From Spirulina major PCC 6313 (GTDB taxonomy: Bacteria; Cyanobacteriota; Cyanobacteriia; Cyanobacteriales; Spirulinaceae), in NCBI RefSeq assembly GCF_001890765.1, contig NZ_KV878783.1, positions 1,401,173-1,465,172 of the forward strand: 64,000 bases of DNA. The letters are read 5' to 3'. Of this stretch, positions 26,911 to 34,948 are shown in pieces (within the stretch, counting starts at the first letter, position 1; every line of letters begins with the position of its first letter). A program made the translations under genes and the position numbers. The notes beneath the pieces are model-generated. The model worked only from the letters and a program-made list of their open reading frames with translations. It ran no database searches and was not told the origin of the DNA.

Positions 26911-28821
26911 ATGGCAGACTACACCGCGTTGGCAATTGGCATCAATCGCTATCAATACATTCAACCCCTCAACTACGCCCAAGATGATGCTCAAGCCATC
27001 TATCAACTGTTGGTGGAAGAGACAGAACTCCCCCCGGAGCAGGCGTTGCTATTAACCGATGCTTCCCCCTGGGTGGGAAACCAGACCACAGAACCCACGA
27101 AAGAGACGATCGGCCATTGGATTGACACCTGGCTAACGACGCAATCGGGCACATTGCTCTGGTTTTTCTTTAGTGGTTATGGGGTGAGTTGGCAAGGGGT
27201 GGATTATTTGATGCCCATTGACGGCAACCCGGCGGATATTCCGGGGACAGGGATTCCGGTGGAAGACTTGTTCAAGCGGTTACAGGGACAGGGCGATCGC
27301 CGCATCTTAGCCCTGCTGGATATTAACCGTTCGCCGGGGGTGATTGCCGGTGAACCCGTCGGGGCCCAATTGGCCCAACTCGCGCCGGAAATGGGCGTTT
27401 CGCTGCTGCTGTCGAGTCAGATTGAAGAATCCTCCCATGAGGCGGTGGCCTTGGGCCATGGCATGTTTACGGCGGCACTCCTCGAAGCCCTGCGCTATTT
27501 TGGCTCCCAAACCACCCTGGATAGCATCAGCAGTTATCTCTACGAACGGTTGCCGGAATTGAGTGAACACCATTGGCGGCCAGTGCAACATCCGCTGATT
27601 ATTATTCCGTCGATTGAGTTTGCCCAAGCGCCGCTGTTGCCCCAAGGTCGGGGCGAAGCGGTGGCCCCTGTGCCCCCGTTGGCGGCGGTGGCGGCCCCGA
27701 TGGTGCCGGAGAACGGGACGGTCACGGCGGAGGCGGAAGAGTTTCCGCCGGAATTGGCGGCTGAACCCTTGGGCGCACCCCCCGAAGAGAATGAGGTTGA
27801 GGTGACGGAACCGACGCGATCGCTGGATCTCCCCCCCTTCTCGCCCCCGCCCCCGGCTTCGATGCTGAACCCCCCCACCACAGCCCCCAATGTCCCCCCC
27901 GCCGCCCCGCCATCCCCGGCCCGGCCCTCAAAATCTCAACAATCTTGGCTGATCTGGGGCGGTGGGTTGCTTTTGATCCTGGGCTTGTTAGGGTTGCTGA
28001 ATTGGATGTTTGGTGGCGATCGCACCCCGGCCCCGGACACCGCCACCGATCCGGCCACGGAAGCCCCGATCACCCCCGTGCCAGCGGGGGATGCCGCATC
28101 CCCCGCTGCCCCAGACCCGAACGCGGCAACTCCCCCGGCGGAGGTTCCCCCGACCGATGCCCCGGCCCAAGCTCCCACCGCTGCCCCAACGACGGATGCG
28201 GCGGCTGTGCCCACCACCCTAGAAGAGAGTCAAGCCATTTTGGCGCGGGCCCGCACCTATATCCAGTCCAACCAAGCCTCCGGGTTTAGTCGGGCGATCG
28301 CTGAAGCGAACCGCATTCCCCCCGGTGCGCCCCTCTACACCGAAGCCCAAGCGGATATCAACCGCTGGAGTCAGGTGATTTTAGACATTGCCAAGGGTCG
28401 GGCGAATCAGGGTCAGTTTGATGCGGCGATCGCAGCGGCCCAACTAATTCCCGCCAGCCAAACCCAGAGCCACGCCGCCGCCCAGCAAAGCATCGCCCAA
28501 TGGACACAAAACGCCGCCCTCCAAACACAAAACTCCGAAAAAATCCGCGCCGCCCGTCGGATGATTCGCTACACCCAAGCCTCGTCGTATATTCAAGGCA
28601 TCAATGCATTGAAAACCATTCCCGCCGGTCAACCGGGCTATCAACAGGCCCAAGACTTGATCAAACGCTGGGGTGAGCAAATTTATCTGATTGCCAATTC
28701 ACGGGCGGCGCGGGGTGAGTTTGAGCAGGCGATCGCCACCGCACAACTCGTCCCAGCCGATGCCCCCAACTATCAAGCCGCCCAAAGTGCGATCGCCCGC
28801 TGGCAAAAAGGACAACGCTAG
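26911..28821 (+). CDS. Pseudo-orthocaspase: caspase-like p20 domain with both catalytic residues replaced
   Basis: This 636-aa protein starts with a caspase/metacaspase p20 fold (ALAIGINRYQYIQPLNYAQDDA). The usual catalytic SGHG is SGYG (Tyr90), and the usual D-x-C is DIN (Asn139). It is therefore the YN type of catalytically dead homologue known from cyanobacteria. A Pro/Ala-rich linker (about 240-342) is followed by one membrane helix (about 344-366), another Ala/Pro/Asp-rich linker, and a C-terminal domain from about 430. That domain contains repeated helical units with a RI(A)EAxxIPxGxPLYxxAQxxIxxW pattern. It is probably a membrane-anchored scaffold or binding protein, not a protease. 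The start ATG at 26911 follows an AT-rich leader; it is monocistronic. Confidence 0.85.
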   Translation: MADYTALAIGINRYQYIQPLNYAQDDAQAIYQLLVEETELPPEQALLLTDASPWVGNQTTEPTKETIGHWIDTWLTTQSGTLLWFFFSGYGVSWQGVDYLMPIDGNPADIPGTGIPVEDLFKRLQGQGDRRILALLDINRSPGVIAGEPVGAQLAQLAPEMGVSLLLSSQIEESSHEAVALGHGMFTAALLEALRYFGSQTTLDSISSYLYERLPELSEHHWRPVQHPLIIIPSIEFAQAPLLPQGRGEAVAPVPPLAAVAAPMVPENGTVTAEAEEFPPELAAEPLGAPPEENEVEVTEPTRSLDLPPFSPPPPASMLNPPTTAPNVPPAAPPSPARPSKSQQSWLIWGGGLLLILGLLGLLNWMFGGDRTPAPDTATDPATEAPITPVPAGDAASPAAPDPNAATPPAEVPPTDAPAQAPTAAPTTDAAAVPTTLEESQAILARARTYIQSNQASGFSRAIAEANRIPPGAPLYTEAQADINRWSQVILDIAKGRANQGQFDAAIAAAQLIPASQTQSHAAAQQSIAQWTQNAALQTQNSEKIRAARRMIRYTQASSYIQGINALKTIPAGQPGYQQAQDLIKRWGEQIYLIANSRAARGEFEQAIATAQLVPADAPNYQAAQSAIARWQKGQR

Positions 28822-28875
28822 GGATCGCGAAAGTCCCAGAATCCGTACAATAGGGATGGTTGCTGTGTCAGTATC

Positions 28876-29571
28876 ATGCCTTCAATTACTCTTTGTGGCT
28901 TAAGCATCCGCGTCACGCGCAAACCGATTAAGCACCTCTACCTCAAGGTGCATCCCCTGGATGGGCGGATCTCCCTCTCGGCTCCTGATACGATGCAGTG
29001 GGACGAACTTGAGCAGTTTGTGCGCTGTAAGTTGGCGTGGATTCAACGCCATCGCGATCGCATCCAAGCCCAATCCCCCCCCACTCATCGGCAATGGCAA
29101 AGCGGCGAAACCCACTACTTCCAAGGGCAAGCCTACGAACTCACCCTCTGCCCCACCGCCGGCAAACCCAGTGTGACACCCACCGCCCACACCCTCGAAC
29201 TCCACAGCCCCCCCCACAGCACCGCCACCCAACGCCAGCAAATCCTCCACGGTTGGTATCGACATCAACTCAAGCTGATGATTCCGCCTCTGTTGCACCA
29301 CTGGCAAACCCGGATCGGGGTCACGGTGAATGAATGGCGAATTAAACAGATGAAAACCCGCTGGGGCAGTTGCAATATTATCGCCAAGCGGATTTGGCTC
29401 AACTTAGAACTGGTGAAGTTTTCCCCTGCTTGCCTTGAATATGTCCTCGTCCATGAGTTGATCCACCTCTTGGAGCCGAGCCACAATGCCCGCTTTTACC
29501 GCTTGATGGATCAGTTTTTACCGGCATGGCGCGATCGTAAAGCCGAACTCGAAGCCCATTGGTATTGTTAG
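28876..29571 (+). CDS. YgjP-like (DUF45) zinc metallopeptidase
   Basis: This 231-aa protein belongs to the M48-related YgjP/DUF45 family. The zinc motif is HELIH (His193, Glu194, His197), followed by LLEPSHNARFY, where His203 is the likely third ligand. The preceding KTRWGSCN at 160-167 is the family hallmark. The N-terminal half has the typical YLKVHPLDGRISLSAP beta region. Cytoplasmic; substrate unknown. It starts 54 bp after the caspase-like gene and could be co-transcribed with it. Confidence 0.88.
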   Translation: MPSITLCGLSIRVTRKPIKHLYLKVHPLDGRISLSAPDTMQWDELEQFVRCKLAWIQRHRDRIQAQSPPTHRQWQSGETHYFQGQAYELTLCPTAGKPSVTPTAHTLELHSPPHSTATQRQQILHGWYRHQLKLMIPPLLHHWQTRIGVTVNEWRIKQMKTRWGSCNIIAKRIWLNLELVKFSPACLEYVLVHELIHLLEPSHNARFYRLMDQFLPAWRDRKAELEAHWYC

Positions 29572-29589
29572 GCCGTGGTGATGCTTAAA

Positions 29590-29804
29590 TCGGTAGTAGT
29601 AAAGAAGTAGTGACAGGTGATTTTTGTGAGATTGATATGATAGAAATAGACCCTGTTTATTTATCATGATGCGATTAAGCTAATCAGCATCTAAACTGCA
29701 TGCCAATGAGCCTGAAGCCCTTGCTGTAAGGAGATCGCTCTGGAAATTTAAATGGCAATTAGATTACTTGATGAAGCAAGTCACTACTTCTTTACCACTA
29801 CCGA
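29590..29804. repeat. Inverted-repeat element (~215 bp) with 25-bp terminal repeats
   Basis: The left end TCGGTAGTAGTAAAGAAGTAG (first 21 of 25) and the right end are inverted copies with one mismatch over 25 bp. The interior of about 165 bp is AT-rich and has no coding frame. This is the structure of a MITE or decayed insertion sequence. No second copy is in the window. Confidence 0.75.
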
Positions 29805-29942
29805 AAATTGTGACCAAAGACTAAAAAAAAGAGGTGCGATCGCCACACAACACCCCCACAGGACAATCAAGACGGGTGCATTGTCGATGGGATGAATAAC
29901 GTTAAACCCAAAGAAGGGGAGCCATGATGACTTCCCTTTGCA

Positions 29943-30031
29943 TATAGCAATCCTATTTGATTCATCAACAAGGGGCTTAGGCCCCTTGTTGATGAGGAGA
30001 TAAGATCTTCGATTGATTTAGGATCGCTATA
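29943..30031. repeat. MITE-like repeat, ~90-bp family, copy 2
   Basis: This is an 89-bp copy with TATAGCAATCCTA and TAGGATCGCTATA ends; the centre reads CAAGGGGCTTAGGCCCCTTG. It matches copies 1 and 3 closely, with a 4-bp deletion beside the core (TCAACAAGG instead of TGAACAGGCAAGG). Confidence 0.85.
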
Positions 30032-30164
30032 GTTGAATCGCAATAGTCATAACACCGCTAAAATCAGGCTTGATTGTTGGGTTAGGCGGCTACACGATCA
30101 CCTATCACTGCAATTTAGCAATCCGCCCCAATCCACCGATTCAGGTGTGTTGCAAGACTAGAGT

Positions 30165-30320
30165 TTAATAATCAGCTTTGACGGCCTTCCGGCGTAAATC
30201 ACCCGTGAAGGGTTGAACCCCGATTTCTGGATAATCTTGATCCGTAGGCATAAAGATACGCCCGATCGCTTCCGTCAAAAATTGACCCATTTCGTTCAGC
30301 ATTTTCGTGAGCTTCATCAT
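30165..30320 (-). CDS. Small protein, 51 aa, unrecognised
   Basis: This frame begins MMKLTKMLNEMGQFLTEAIG and ends RRKAVKADY, 51 residues. GGAGG lies 7 nt before the first ATG, an excellent ribosome site, and two ATGs are adjacent. The N-terminal half is an amphipathic helix; the middle (PTDQDYPEIGVQPFTGDLRRK) looks like an ordered, conserved-type motif. I recall similar short DYPxxGVQPFxGD proteins in cyanobacteria but cannot assign a function. It is divergent from no gene and lies ahead of the PLP decarboxylase end (convergent direction does not apply; both are on the minus strand). Confidence 0.7.
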   Translation of the reverse strand: MMKLTKMLNEMGQFLTEAIGRIFMPTDQDYPEIGVQPFTGDLRRKAVKADY

Positions 30321-30529
30321 AATGTCCTCCTAATTCAGAAAACTGATTACCAACTCGATCGCACATGAATTTCTATACATTTAGTATGAAATAAATGGGG
30401 TTTCATGGTGAGTGGAAGGGGTGAATCTGAAACTAAATGTTTCATTGGTTTGTAAATCTTCGCTATTGCTGAGTCCTGACGTTTTTAATGTGACGATTTG
30501 TGTGGAAGTGGTGGGGATGGTGTCGCGGT

Positions 30530-31996
30530 TTAGCGGTGGGTTTCTGCAAAGTGATCGATGTGCTGGAAGAGGTCGAGAATGTGCGATCGTTCCGTGTAGG
30601 GATTCAATAACACTGCCTTGAGCCAAGCGGCTCCTTGGTAGCGGGGCAAGGAGAGGAAAAATCGCCTGGTTTGGATCAGGGTTTGCTGAAGGGCCCGGTT
30701 CCAAGCGTCCCACTCAGTCGGGGCAAGCCAGTCCGGTGTGCCACGAAAACAGAGAATATTCATCTCCGGGGGGCTGGCGAGGGTGAGGTAGGGGCGGGCT
30801 TGGATTTGGGCGGCGAATTCAGCGGTGCGGGGGTAGCTGTCGTTGATTAAGGCGGCGTAACCGGCGCGGCCGATGTGCTGAAGCGAGAGCCAGAGTTTCA
30901 ATATATCGGCGTGGCGGGTGCCTTGTACGGAGATTTCGCCGAGGTTGGGCCAGTCTTCGTCTTGGTGCATGTAGGGGGCGGCGATGCGGAATTGGGTGTG
31001 GGCGGATTTCAGATCGCGAAACAGCACCATGGCGCAGGTTTTGGCGACGTAGAGCCATTTTTGAGGGTTGAAGGTGACGGAATCGGCTTGTTCAATCCCG
31101 GCGAGGCGATCGCATTCCTGGGGCGAGAAGATCAACGCCCCGCCATAGGCTGCATCCACATGAAACCAAAGCTGATGAGCACGGGCGATCGCCGCCATTT
31201 CCGGCAGGGGATCAATGTTGCCTGTCACTGTTGTGCCCGCGATCCCGACGATCGCAAAGGGGGTTTGACCGGCGGCTTGGGCGGCGGCGAGCTTGGCGGT
31301 GAGATCCGGGAGGTGAACTTGGGCGCGATCGGTGGTGGCGAGGGGAATCACCGCCTCTGTGCCTAAGCCCAGGAGCATCGCGGCTTTTTGGATTGAGGTG
31401 TGGGCTAGTTCGGAGGCGAAGAGGACGGGGCGATGGTTGCCGATGCCCTGGGTGACGGCGTTGGGAAAGGCGCGGTTGCGAGCCACGGCCAGGGCGTGGA
31501 GGTTGGCCAACGTGCCGCCACTGACGAGGACTCCCCCAGCGCGATCGCCCAGGCCAAACATCTGGGCAATCTGGCGCAACACCAACGGCTCCAACCGCGA
31601 AAACAGGGGAGACATTTCCACACTGAGGAGGTTGTTATTCAAGGCAGCGGCGATCGCATCGCCCACAATCGACACCGTGGTCGGCAGGGAATCCATGTGG
31701 CCCCAATAGCCGGGATGGGCGGCATTCATCGAGGCGGCGCAGAGGGTTTTTAGGGTGGGGAGGAGGTCGGCTAGGGGGGTGGATTGGTCGGGGATTGGCG
31801 CGATCGCCTCCAAGTCCAACGCGGCGGGCACGAGGTCGCGGTGATCGGCGGTGGTGGCTTGGTCGAGGAGCACTGCCAAGCCTTGGCGCAGGAGGGTTTC
31901 AACGGCGATCGCATTCGCACCGCTGGGATCAATAAACGCATCAGGGGGCAACACAGCAGCCATGGGGAGTTTAGAGCGATTGATAGGAAATTCCAT
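30530..31996 (-). CDS. Group II PLP-dependent amino-acid decarboxylase
   Basis: This 488-aa protein is a fold-type I, group II decarboxylase (the glutamate/aromatic/diaminobutyrate decarboxylase family). PLP residues are visible: His199 in ELAHTS, Asp281 in HVDAAYGG, and the Schiff-base Lys313 in FNPQKWLY. The N-terminal GYWGHMDSLPT and NNNLLSVEMSP segments are substrate-loop motifs of the family. The exact substrate cannot be set; L-aspartate (beta-alanine formation for CoA), 2,4-diaminobutyrate or tyrosine are options. It is divergent from the TerD gene with about 80 bp between starts. Cytoplasmic, length normal. Confidence 0.85.
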   Translation of the reverse strand: MEFPINRSKLPMAAVLPPDAFIDPSGANAIAVETLLRQGLAVLLDQATTADHRDLVPAALDLEAIAPIPDQSTPLADLLPTLKTLCAASMNAAHPGYWGHMDSLPTTVSIVGDAIAAALNNNLLSVEMSPLFSRLEPLVLRQIAQMFGLGDRAGGVLVSGGTLANLHALAVARNRAFPNAVTQGIGNHRPVLFASELAHTSIQKAAMLLGLGTEAVIPLATTDRAQVHLPDLTAKLAAAQAAGQTPFAIVGIAGTTVTGNIDPLPEMAAIARAHQLWFHVDAAYGGALIFSPQECDRLAGIEQADSVTFNPQKWLYVAKTCAMVLFRDLKSAHTQFRIAAPYMHQDEDWPNLGEISVQGTRHADILKLWLSLQHIGRAGYAALINDSYPRTAEFAAQIQARPYLTLASPPEMNILCFRGTPDWLAPTEWDAWNRALQQTLIQTRRFFLSLPRYQGAAWLKAVLLNPYTERSHILDLFQHIDHFAETHR

Positions 31997-32078
31997 TGTG
32001 CCAGGTTGTGGCCCTGCTCCAGGGAACCAAAATCGGTTGATTAGAATGGGAAAGCACCATCATTTCGGAGTCCGTGTC

Positions 32079-32642
32079 ATGACGATTAATCTCAGTAAAG
32101 GCCAGGGGATCAGCTTAGCGAAAGCTGCACCGGGCTTGAAAAGTGCCTGGGTGGGTCTGGGTTGGGATGTGAGCGCGAGTACGAGCGCCTTTGACCTGGA
32201 TACCTCGGTCTTTCTGTTGGGGGCCAATGGCAAATTGGTGAGCGACCAGCATTTTATTTTCTATAACAATCTCAAATCCCCCGATGGGGCGGTGGAGCAT
32301 TACGGCGACAACCGCACCGGCCAAGGCTCCGGCGATGATGAAACCATTGAGGTGAACCTCGCCCGCGTTGATGCAGCCATAGAAGAGATGATTTTTGTGG
32401 TGACGATTCATGAGGCGGTGCAGCGATCGCAAAACTTCGGCCAAGTCAAAAACGCCTTCATTCGCCTTGCCGATGCCAGCACCGAAGCTGAAGTTGCCCG
32501 CTACGAACTTGACGAAGACTTTTCCACCGAAACCTCGCTCGAATTCGGTCGCCTCTATCGCCAAGATGGCAGTTGGCAATTCCAAGCCGTGGGCAAAGGC
32601 TACACCACCGATCTCGGCGGCTTCCTCGCGAAATATAACTAA
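32079..32642 (+). CDS. TerD family calcium-binding stress protein
   Basis: This 187-aa protein is a TerD/TerE/CABP1-type protein. It starts MTINLSKGQGISLAK and has GLGWDVSASTSAFDLDTS, GDNRTGQGSGDDETIEVNL and ARYELDEDFSTET, the paired acidic clusters that bind calcium in known relatives. A GGAG lies about 9 nt before the ATG at 32079; upstream in-frame starts are unlikely because they add unrelated residues. The other ter genes (terB, terC, terF) are not present, so this is a lone TerD, often linked to stress or phage/tellurite tolerance by family, unproven here. Confidence 0.9.
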   Translation: MTINLSKGQGISLAKAAPGLKSAWVGLGWDVSASTSAFDLDTSVFLLGANGKLVSDQHFIFYNNLKSPDGAVEHYGDNRTGQGSGDDETIEVNLARVDAAIEEMIFVVTIHEAVQRSQNFGQVKNAFIRLADASTEAEVARYELDEDFSTETSLEFGRLYRQDGSWQFQAVGKGYTTDLGGFLAKYN

Positions 32643-33027
32643 TCCAACCCCCTCCCCAGAGGCTACTGCTTATATAGCACTAGCCAGGGCAGTGAGGACA
32701 TTCAGAGACCCTAGAACAAGGGGCTTATGAAACTTAAGGAAATAATCCGGTAATTCCGTAATGCGAGCATCTTGCTCGCTAGAGGTTTAGAGCCTTTTTC
32801 AATGACCGGATTAAATAGTGAACCTCCATAAGCCCCTTGCCTGTCCTCACGAATTTGTCCACTGCTATACAGACATAACCCAAGCAGCGGTTCCCCCCAT
32901 CGGGGATTGAAACCCCCGCCTCAGAGCGAAAACCCGTTAACACGGATTCCACAGTGGGCATCAGCCCACTTTCGCTCTGAGCCAAGAACTGAAGTTCTTG
33001 GCGGAGCTCGCTACCCTAGGGTTGGGG
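32643..33027. other. Intergenic region made of two repeats
   Basis: This gap of about 385 bp is nearly all repeat sequence: the 197-bp MITE-like element (32673-32869), then the inverted copy of the 150-bp repeat (32874-33030). It separates the convergent TerD and channel genes. No other gene is seen. Confidence 0.7.
32673..32869 (-). repeat. MITE-like repeat, 197-bp family, copy 1
   Basis: Its ends are TATAGCAGTGGACA and TGGCTAGTGCTATA (read on the minus strand), an imperfect terminal inverted repeat. The body has long internal complementarity, for example AATCCGGTAATT and GAGCAAGATGCTC, so a single strand can fold on itself. Copy 2 at 63235-63431 is the same length and differs at about ten positions. 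No reading frame. Confidence 0.88.
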
Positions 33028-33030
33028 TTA
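32874..33030. repeat. Dispersed ~150-bp repeat, copy 2 (inverted)
   Basis: This is the reverse-orientation match to 14664-14816, with shared blocks such as CCCACTTTCGCTCTGAGCCA and AGAACTGAAGTTCTTGGCG. It abuts the 197-bp element directly, and its inner end overlaps the last bases of the channel gene's stop region. Confidence 0.72.
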
Positions 33031-34725
33031 AACCTCACGCAGCAATACTTCTGGGGGTTGACTGCGCCAAAGTTGCTCTAGTCCCGTGGCGGGCATTGTC
33101 AGGTAGAGCACATCATTAGCTTGCAACGCCGTTTCCAACAACATCCAGCCGTGAACATGGCGGCCTTGGGTTTCCACATAGAGGGGCACAAAATCCGCAT
33201 CCCGCGCCGCATCCCGCACCAACCGACCACAAAACGGATGTAACGGGGTGATCATCATTGCCAACGCCACCCACAACAATTCATCCGTCATGCCATTGCC
33301 CAAAATCCGCCCACCCAAGGCCGCAGCGGCAAAGGATGGGGTGGCGAGTTCCGTGGGACAGAGCACCGTTTCAAACTCAAACACTTGCTGCACGGAGAGG
33401 GAAAACTGGGGGTCGTGGTTGCGGACGATGACGGGGAGTTTGGGGGTGGTTCCCTTGGCGCAGAGGGCGATTTCCACATTGACCATGTCGCTGCTGGTGG
33501 CGGCGACGAGGGCGGCGGCGTTGGTAATGTTGGCGGCGTTGAGGGTGCTGGCGAGGCTGGCATCTTCGATGATCACGGGGATGCCCATGGATCGCGCCGA
33601 ATGGAGAAAGCGATTGTTGGGGTCGTTTTCGAGCACCACGACTTCGTAGCCCTGATGGAGTAATTGCTGTACGATGCGGAATCCGACACCGCCGAGGCCG
33701 CAGACAATGTAGTGATGGCGATAGGGGACTTGGGCGGCGGCCCAAAATTGGCGCAGTTGGCTCCCTAAGATGAAGTCATTAATCAGGGCGTAGCAAATGC
33801 CGATCACTCCAGCACCGATGATCATCATGATCGCGGTGAAGACTTTGATGATGTCGGGGGCTTGTTCGGCCACTTGTTCTTGACCGCCTGCGCCGGTAAT
33901 CATGCCGACGGAGAAATAGAGGGCATCGACGGGGGAGGTGTTGAAGTTGACGCTGACGTAGGTGGCGGTGGCGAGGATGATGGTGGCGAAGAGGGCGAGG
34001 GTGACGATCGCAACGGAACGGCCATAGTTTTTGAACTTGCGTAAACTGGTAATGGCTTTGATGAATTTTCTGAAGCGCGATCGCCGCGAAGACCGGATCG
34101 TCGGTTGCGTGCCGATAATTAAGCGATCGCCCACTTGGAGGGTCTTCCCTTCGATTACCGCTGTCACAAGATCGTAGTCTTCGCAGGCCGACAGATAGTA
34201 AATCAACATCCGGCTGCGGCTTTCCCACAGTTCACTGAGGCGACGGCCCAACCAGGGATGATCGCGGTCAATGATTTCCTCATGGATCGGCCAGGTTTGG
34301 TCGTAGAGTTGCAACTGACCGATGGCCTTGCTGCCCAAGGCAGCGAAGGTAAAAATCGGTGCGGCCAGCTTCGCAACGCTCATGCTGACATGGTTGCTGA
34401 GGGTCTGATCGAGGCGTTCCCCTAGGGTGTGGTTAAAAATGCGATTGATGATCCGGATTTTAGAATTAATCATCCGGGCCCGCGTCACGATTTCGAGATT
34501 CATCGCATCGTCATTACTGGTGAGGACGAGGGTATGGGCAAAGCGTAAACCAGCGGCCATGAGGGTGCTGTTACTGCGGAGATCGCCGAGGATAATCTCG
34601 CCACTGCTTTCACCAGGGACGGGGCGATCGCTCACCCCCACCACTTCGGCCCCCTGTTGACGGAGAAGATGAAAAATCTGATAGCCGGTTCGCCCCAAGC
34701 CATAGACGATGATCTTTGGTTTCAT
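33028..34725 (-). CDS. Ion channel with two RCK (TrkA-N/TrkA-C) modules flanking a two-helix pore
   Basis: This 565-aa protein has an N-terminal RCK module (Rossmann GLGRTG at 9-14, TrkA-C about 140-208), then two membrane helices (about 236-258 and 293-318). A second RCK module follows (GLGGVG at 343-348, TrkA-C about 470-555). This is the build of a potassium-channel-like protein. The re-entrant pore is not canonical: where TVGYG is expected the sequence is YFSVGMITGAGGQEQ (270-284). Ion selectivity is therefore uncertain. The ATG at 34725 (MKPKIIVYGLG) is preferred over in-frame starts 9-27 nt upstream. It is divergent from the dehydrogenase at 34949, with a palindrome between them. Confidence 0.82.
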   Translation of the reverse strand: MKPKIIVYGLGRTGYQIFHLLRQQGAEVVGVSDRPVPGESSGEIILGDLRSNSTLMAAGLRFAHTLVLTSNDDAMNLEIVTRARMINSKIRIINRIFNHTLGERLDQTLSNHVSMSVAKLAAPIFTFAALGSKAIGQLQLYDQTWPIHEEIIDRDHPWLGRRLSELWESRSRMLIYYLSACEDYDLVTAVIEGKTLQVGDRLIIGTQPTIRSSRRSRFRKFIKAITSLRKFKNYGRSVAIVTLALFATIILATATYVSVNFNTSPVDALYFSVGMITGAGGQEQVAEQAPDIIKVFTAIMMIIGAGVIGICYALINDFILGSQLRQFWAAAQVPYRHHYIVCGLGGVGFRIVQQLLHQGYEVVVLENDPNNRFLHSARSMGIPVIIEDASLASTLNAANITNAAALVAATSSDMVNVEIALCAKGTTPKLPVIVRNHDPQFSLSVQQVFEFETVLCPTELATPSFAAAALGGRILGNGMTDELLWVALAMMITPLHPFCGRLVRDAARDADFVPLYVETQGRHVHGWMLLETALQANDVLYLTMPATGLEQLWRSQPPEVLLREV

Positions 34726-34800
34726 TGCGAACATTCGCCACGAGGACGACACGATTTGTGCATGATCCAGGATAGTCTGCGCCTGCTCGTATTGTGACGA

Positions 34801-34839
34801 AACTTAAGGGAAGAAAGTGTATCTCAATACACTTAAGTT
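34801..34839. promoter_or_regulatory. Palindrome in the divergent promoter region
   Basis: AAGTGTAT and ATACACTT form a perfect 8-bp inverted repeat around CTCA (34815-34834). An alternative outer pair, AACTTAAG (34801-34808) and CTTAAGTT (34832-34839), overlaps it. It lies 76 bp from the channel start and 110 bp from the dehydrogenase start, so it could be an operator or a structured leader. No regulator is identified. Confidence 0.45.
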
Positions 34840-34948
34840 AGGGTGGGGTCGCCTGACAGCGTTTTGCTAAGACTAGTGATCAAAGTGGCCAGGAAGACAA
34901 GCGCAGAGGGGATAATAGGAGGTCGGTTGTACAGCATAGGAGGCTGAA

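Larger units (their letters stand above)
29572..30164. other. Intergenic region holding two MITE-like elements
   Basis: This gap of about 590 bp after the YgjP gene contains the 215-bp inverted-repeat element (29590-29804) and copy 2 of the 90-bp family (29943-30031). Just before the latter, a GGGGAG and ATGATG begin a 7-codon frame that stops inside the element. It may be a cut-off small gene or chance. No RNA gene is recognised. Confidence 0.55.

Noticed and set aside
26911..28821. Active metacaspase
   Set aside because: Both catalytic residues are replaced (Tyr90, Asn139).
29931..29948. Truncated small gene (MMTSLCI) cut by the 90-bp repeat
   Set aside because: Only seven codons, and no continuation in frame after the repeat; chance cannot be excluded.
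30530..32642. Natural-product or tellurite-resistance cluster from the PLP decarboxylase and TerD genes
   Set aside because: The two genes are divergent and alone; no other ter or biosynthetic genes are present.
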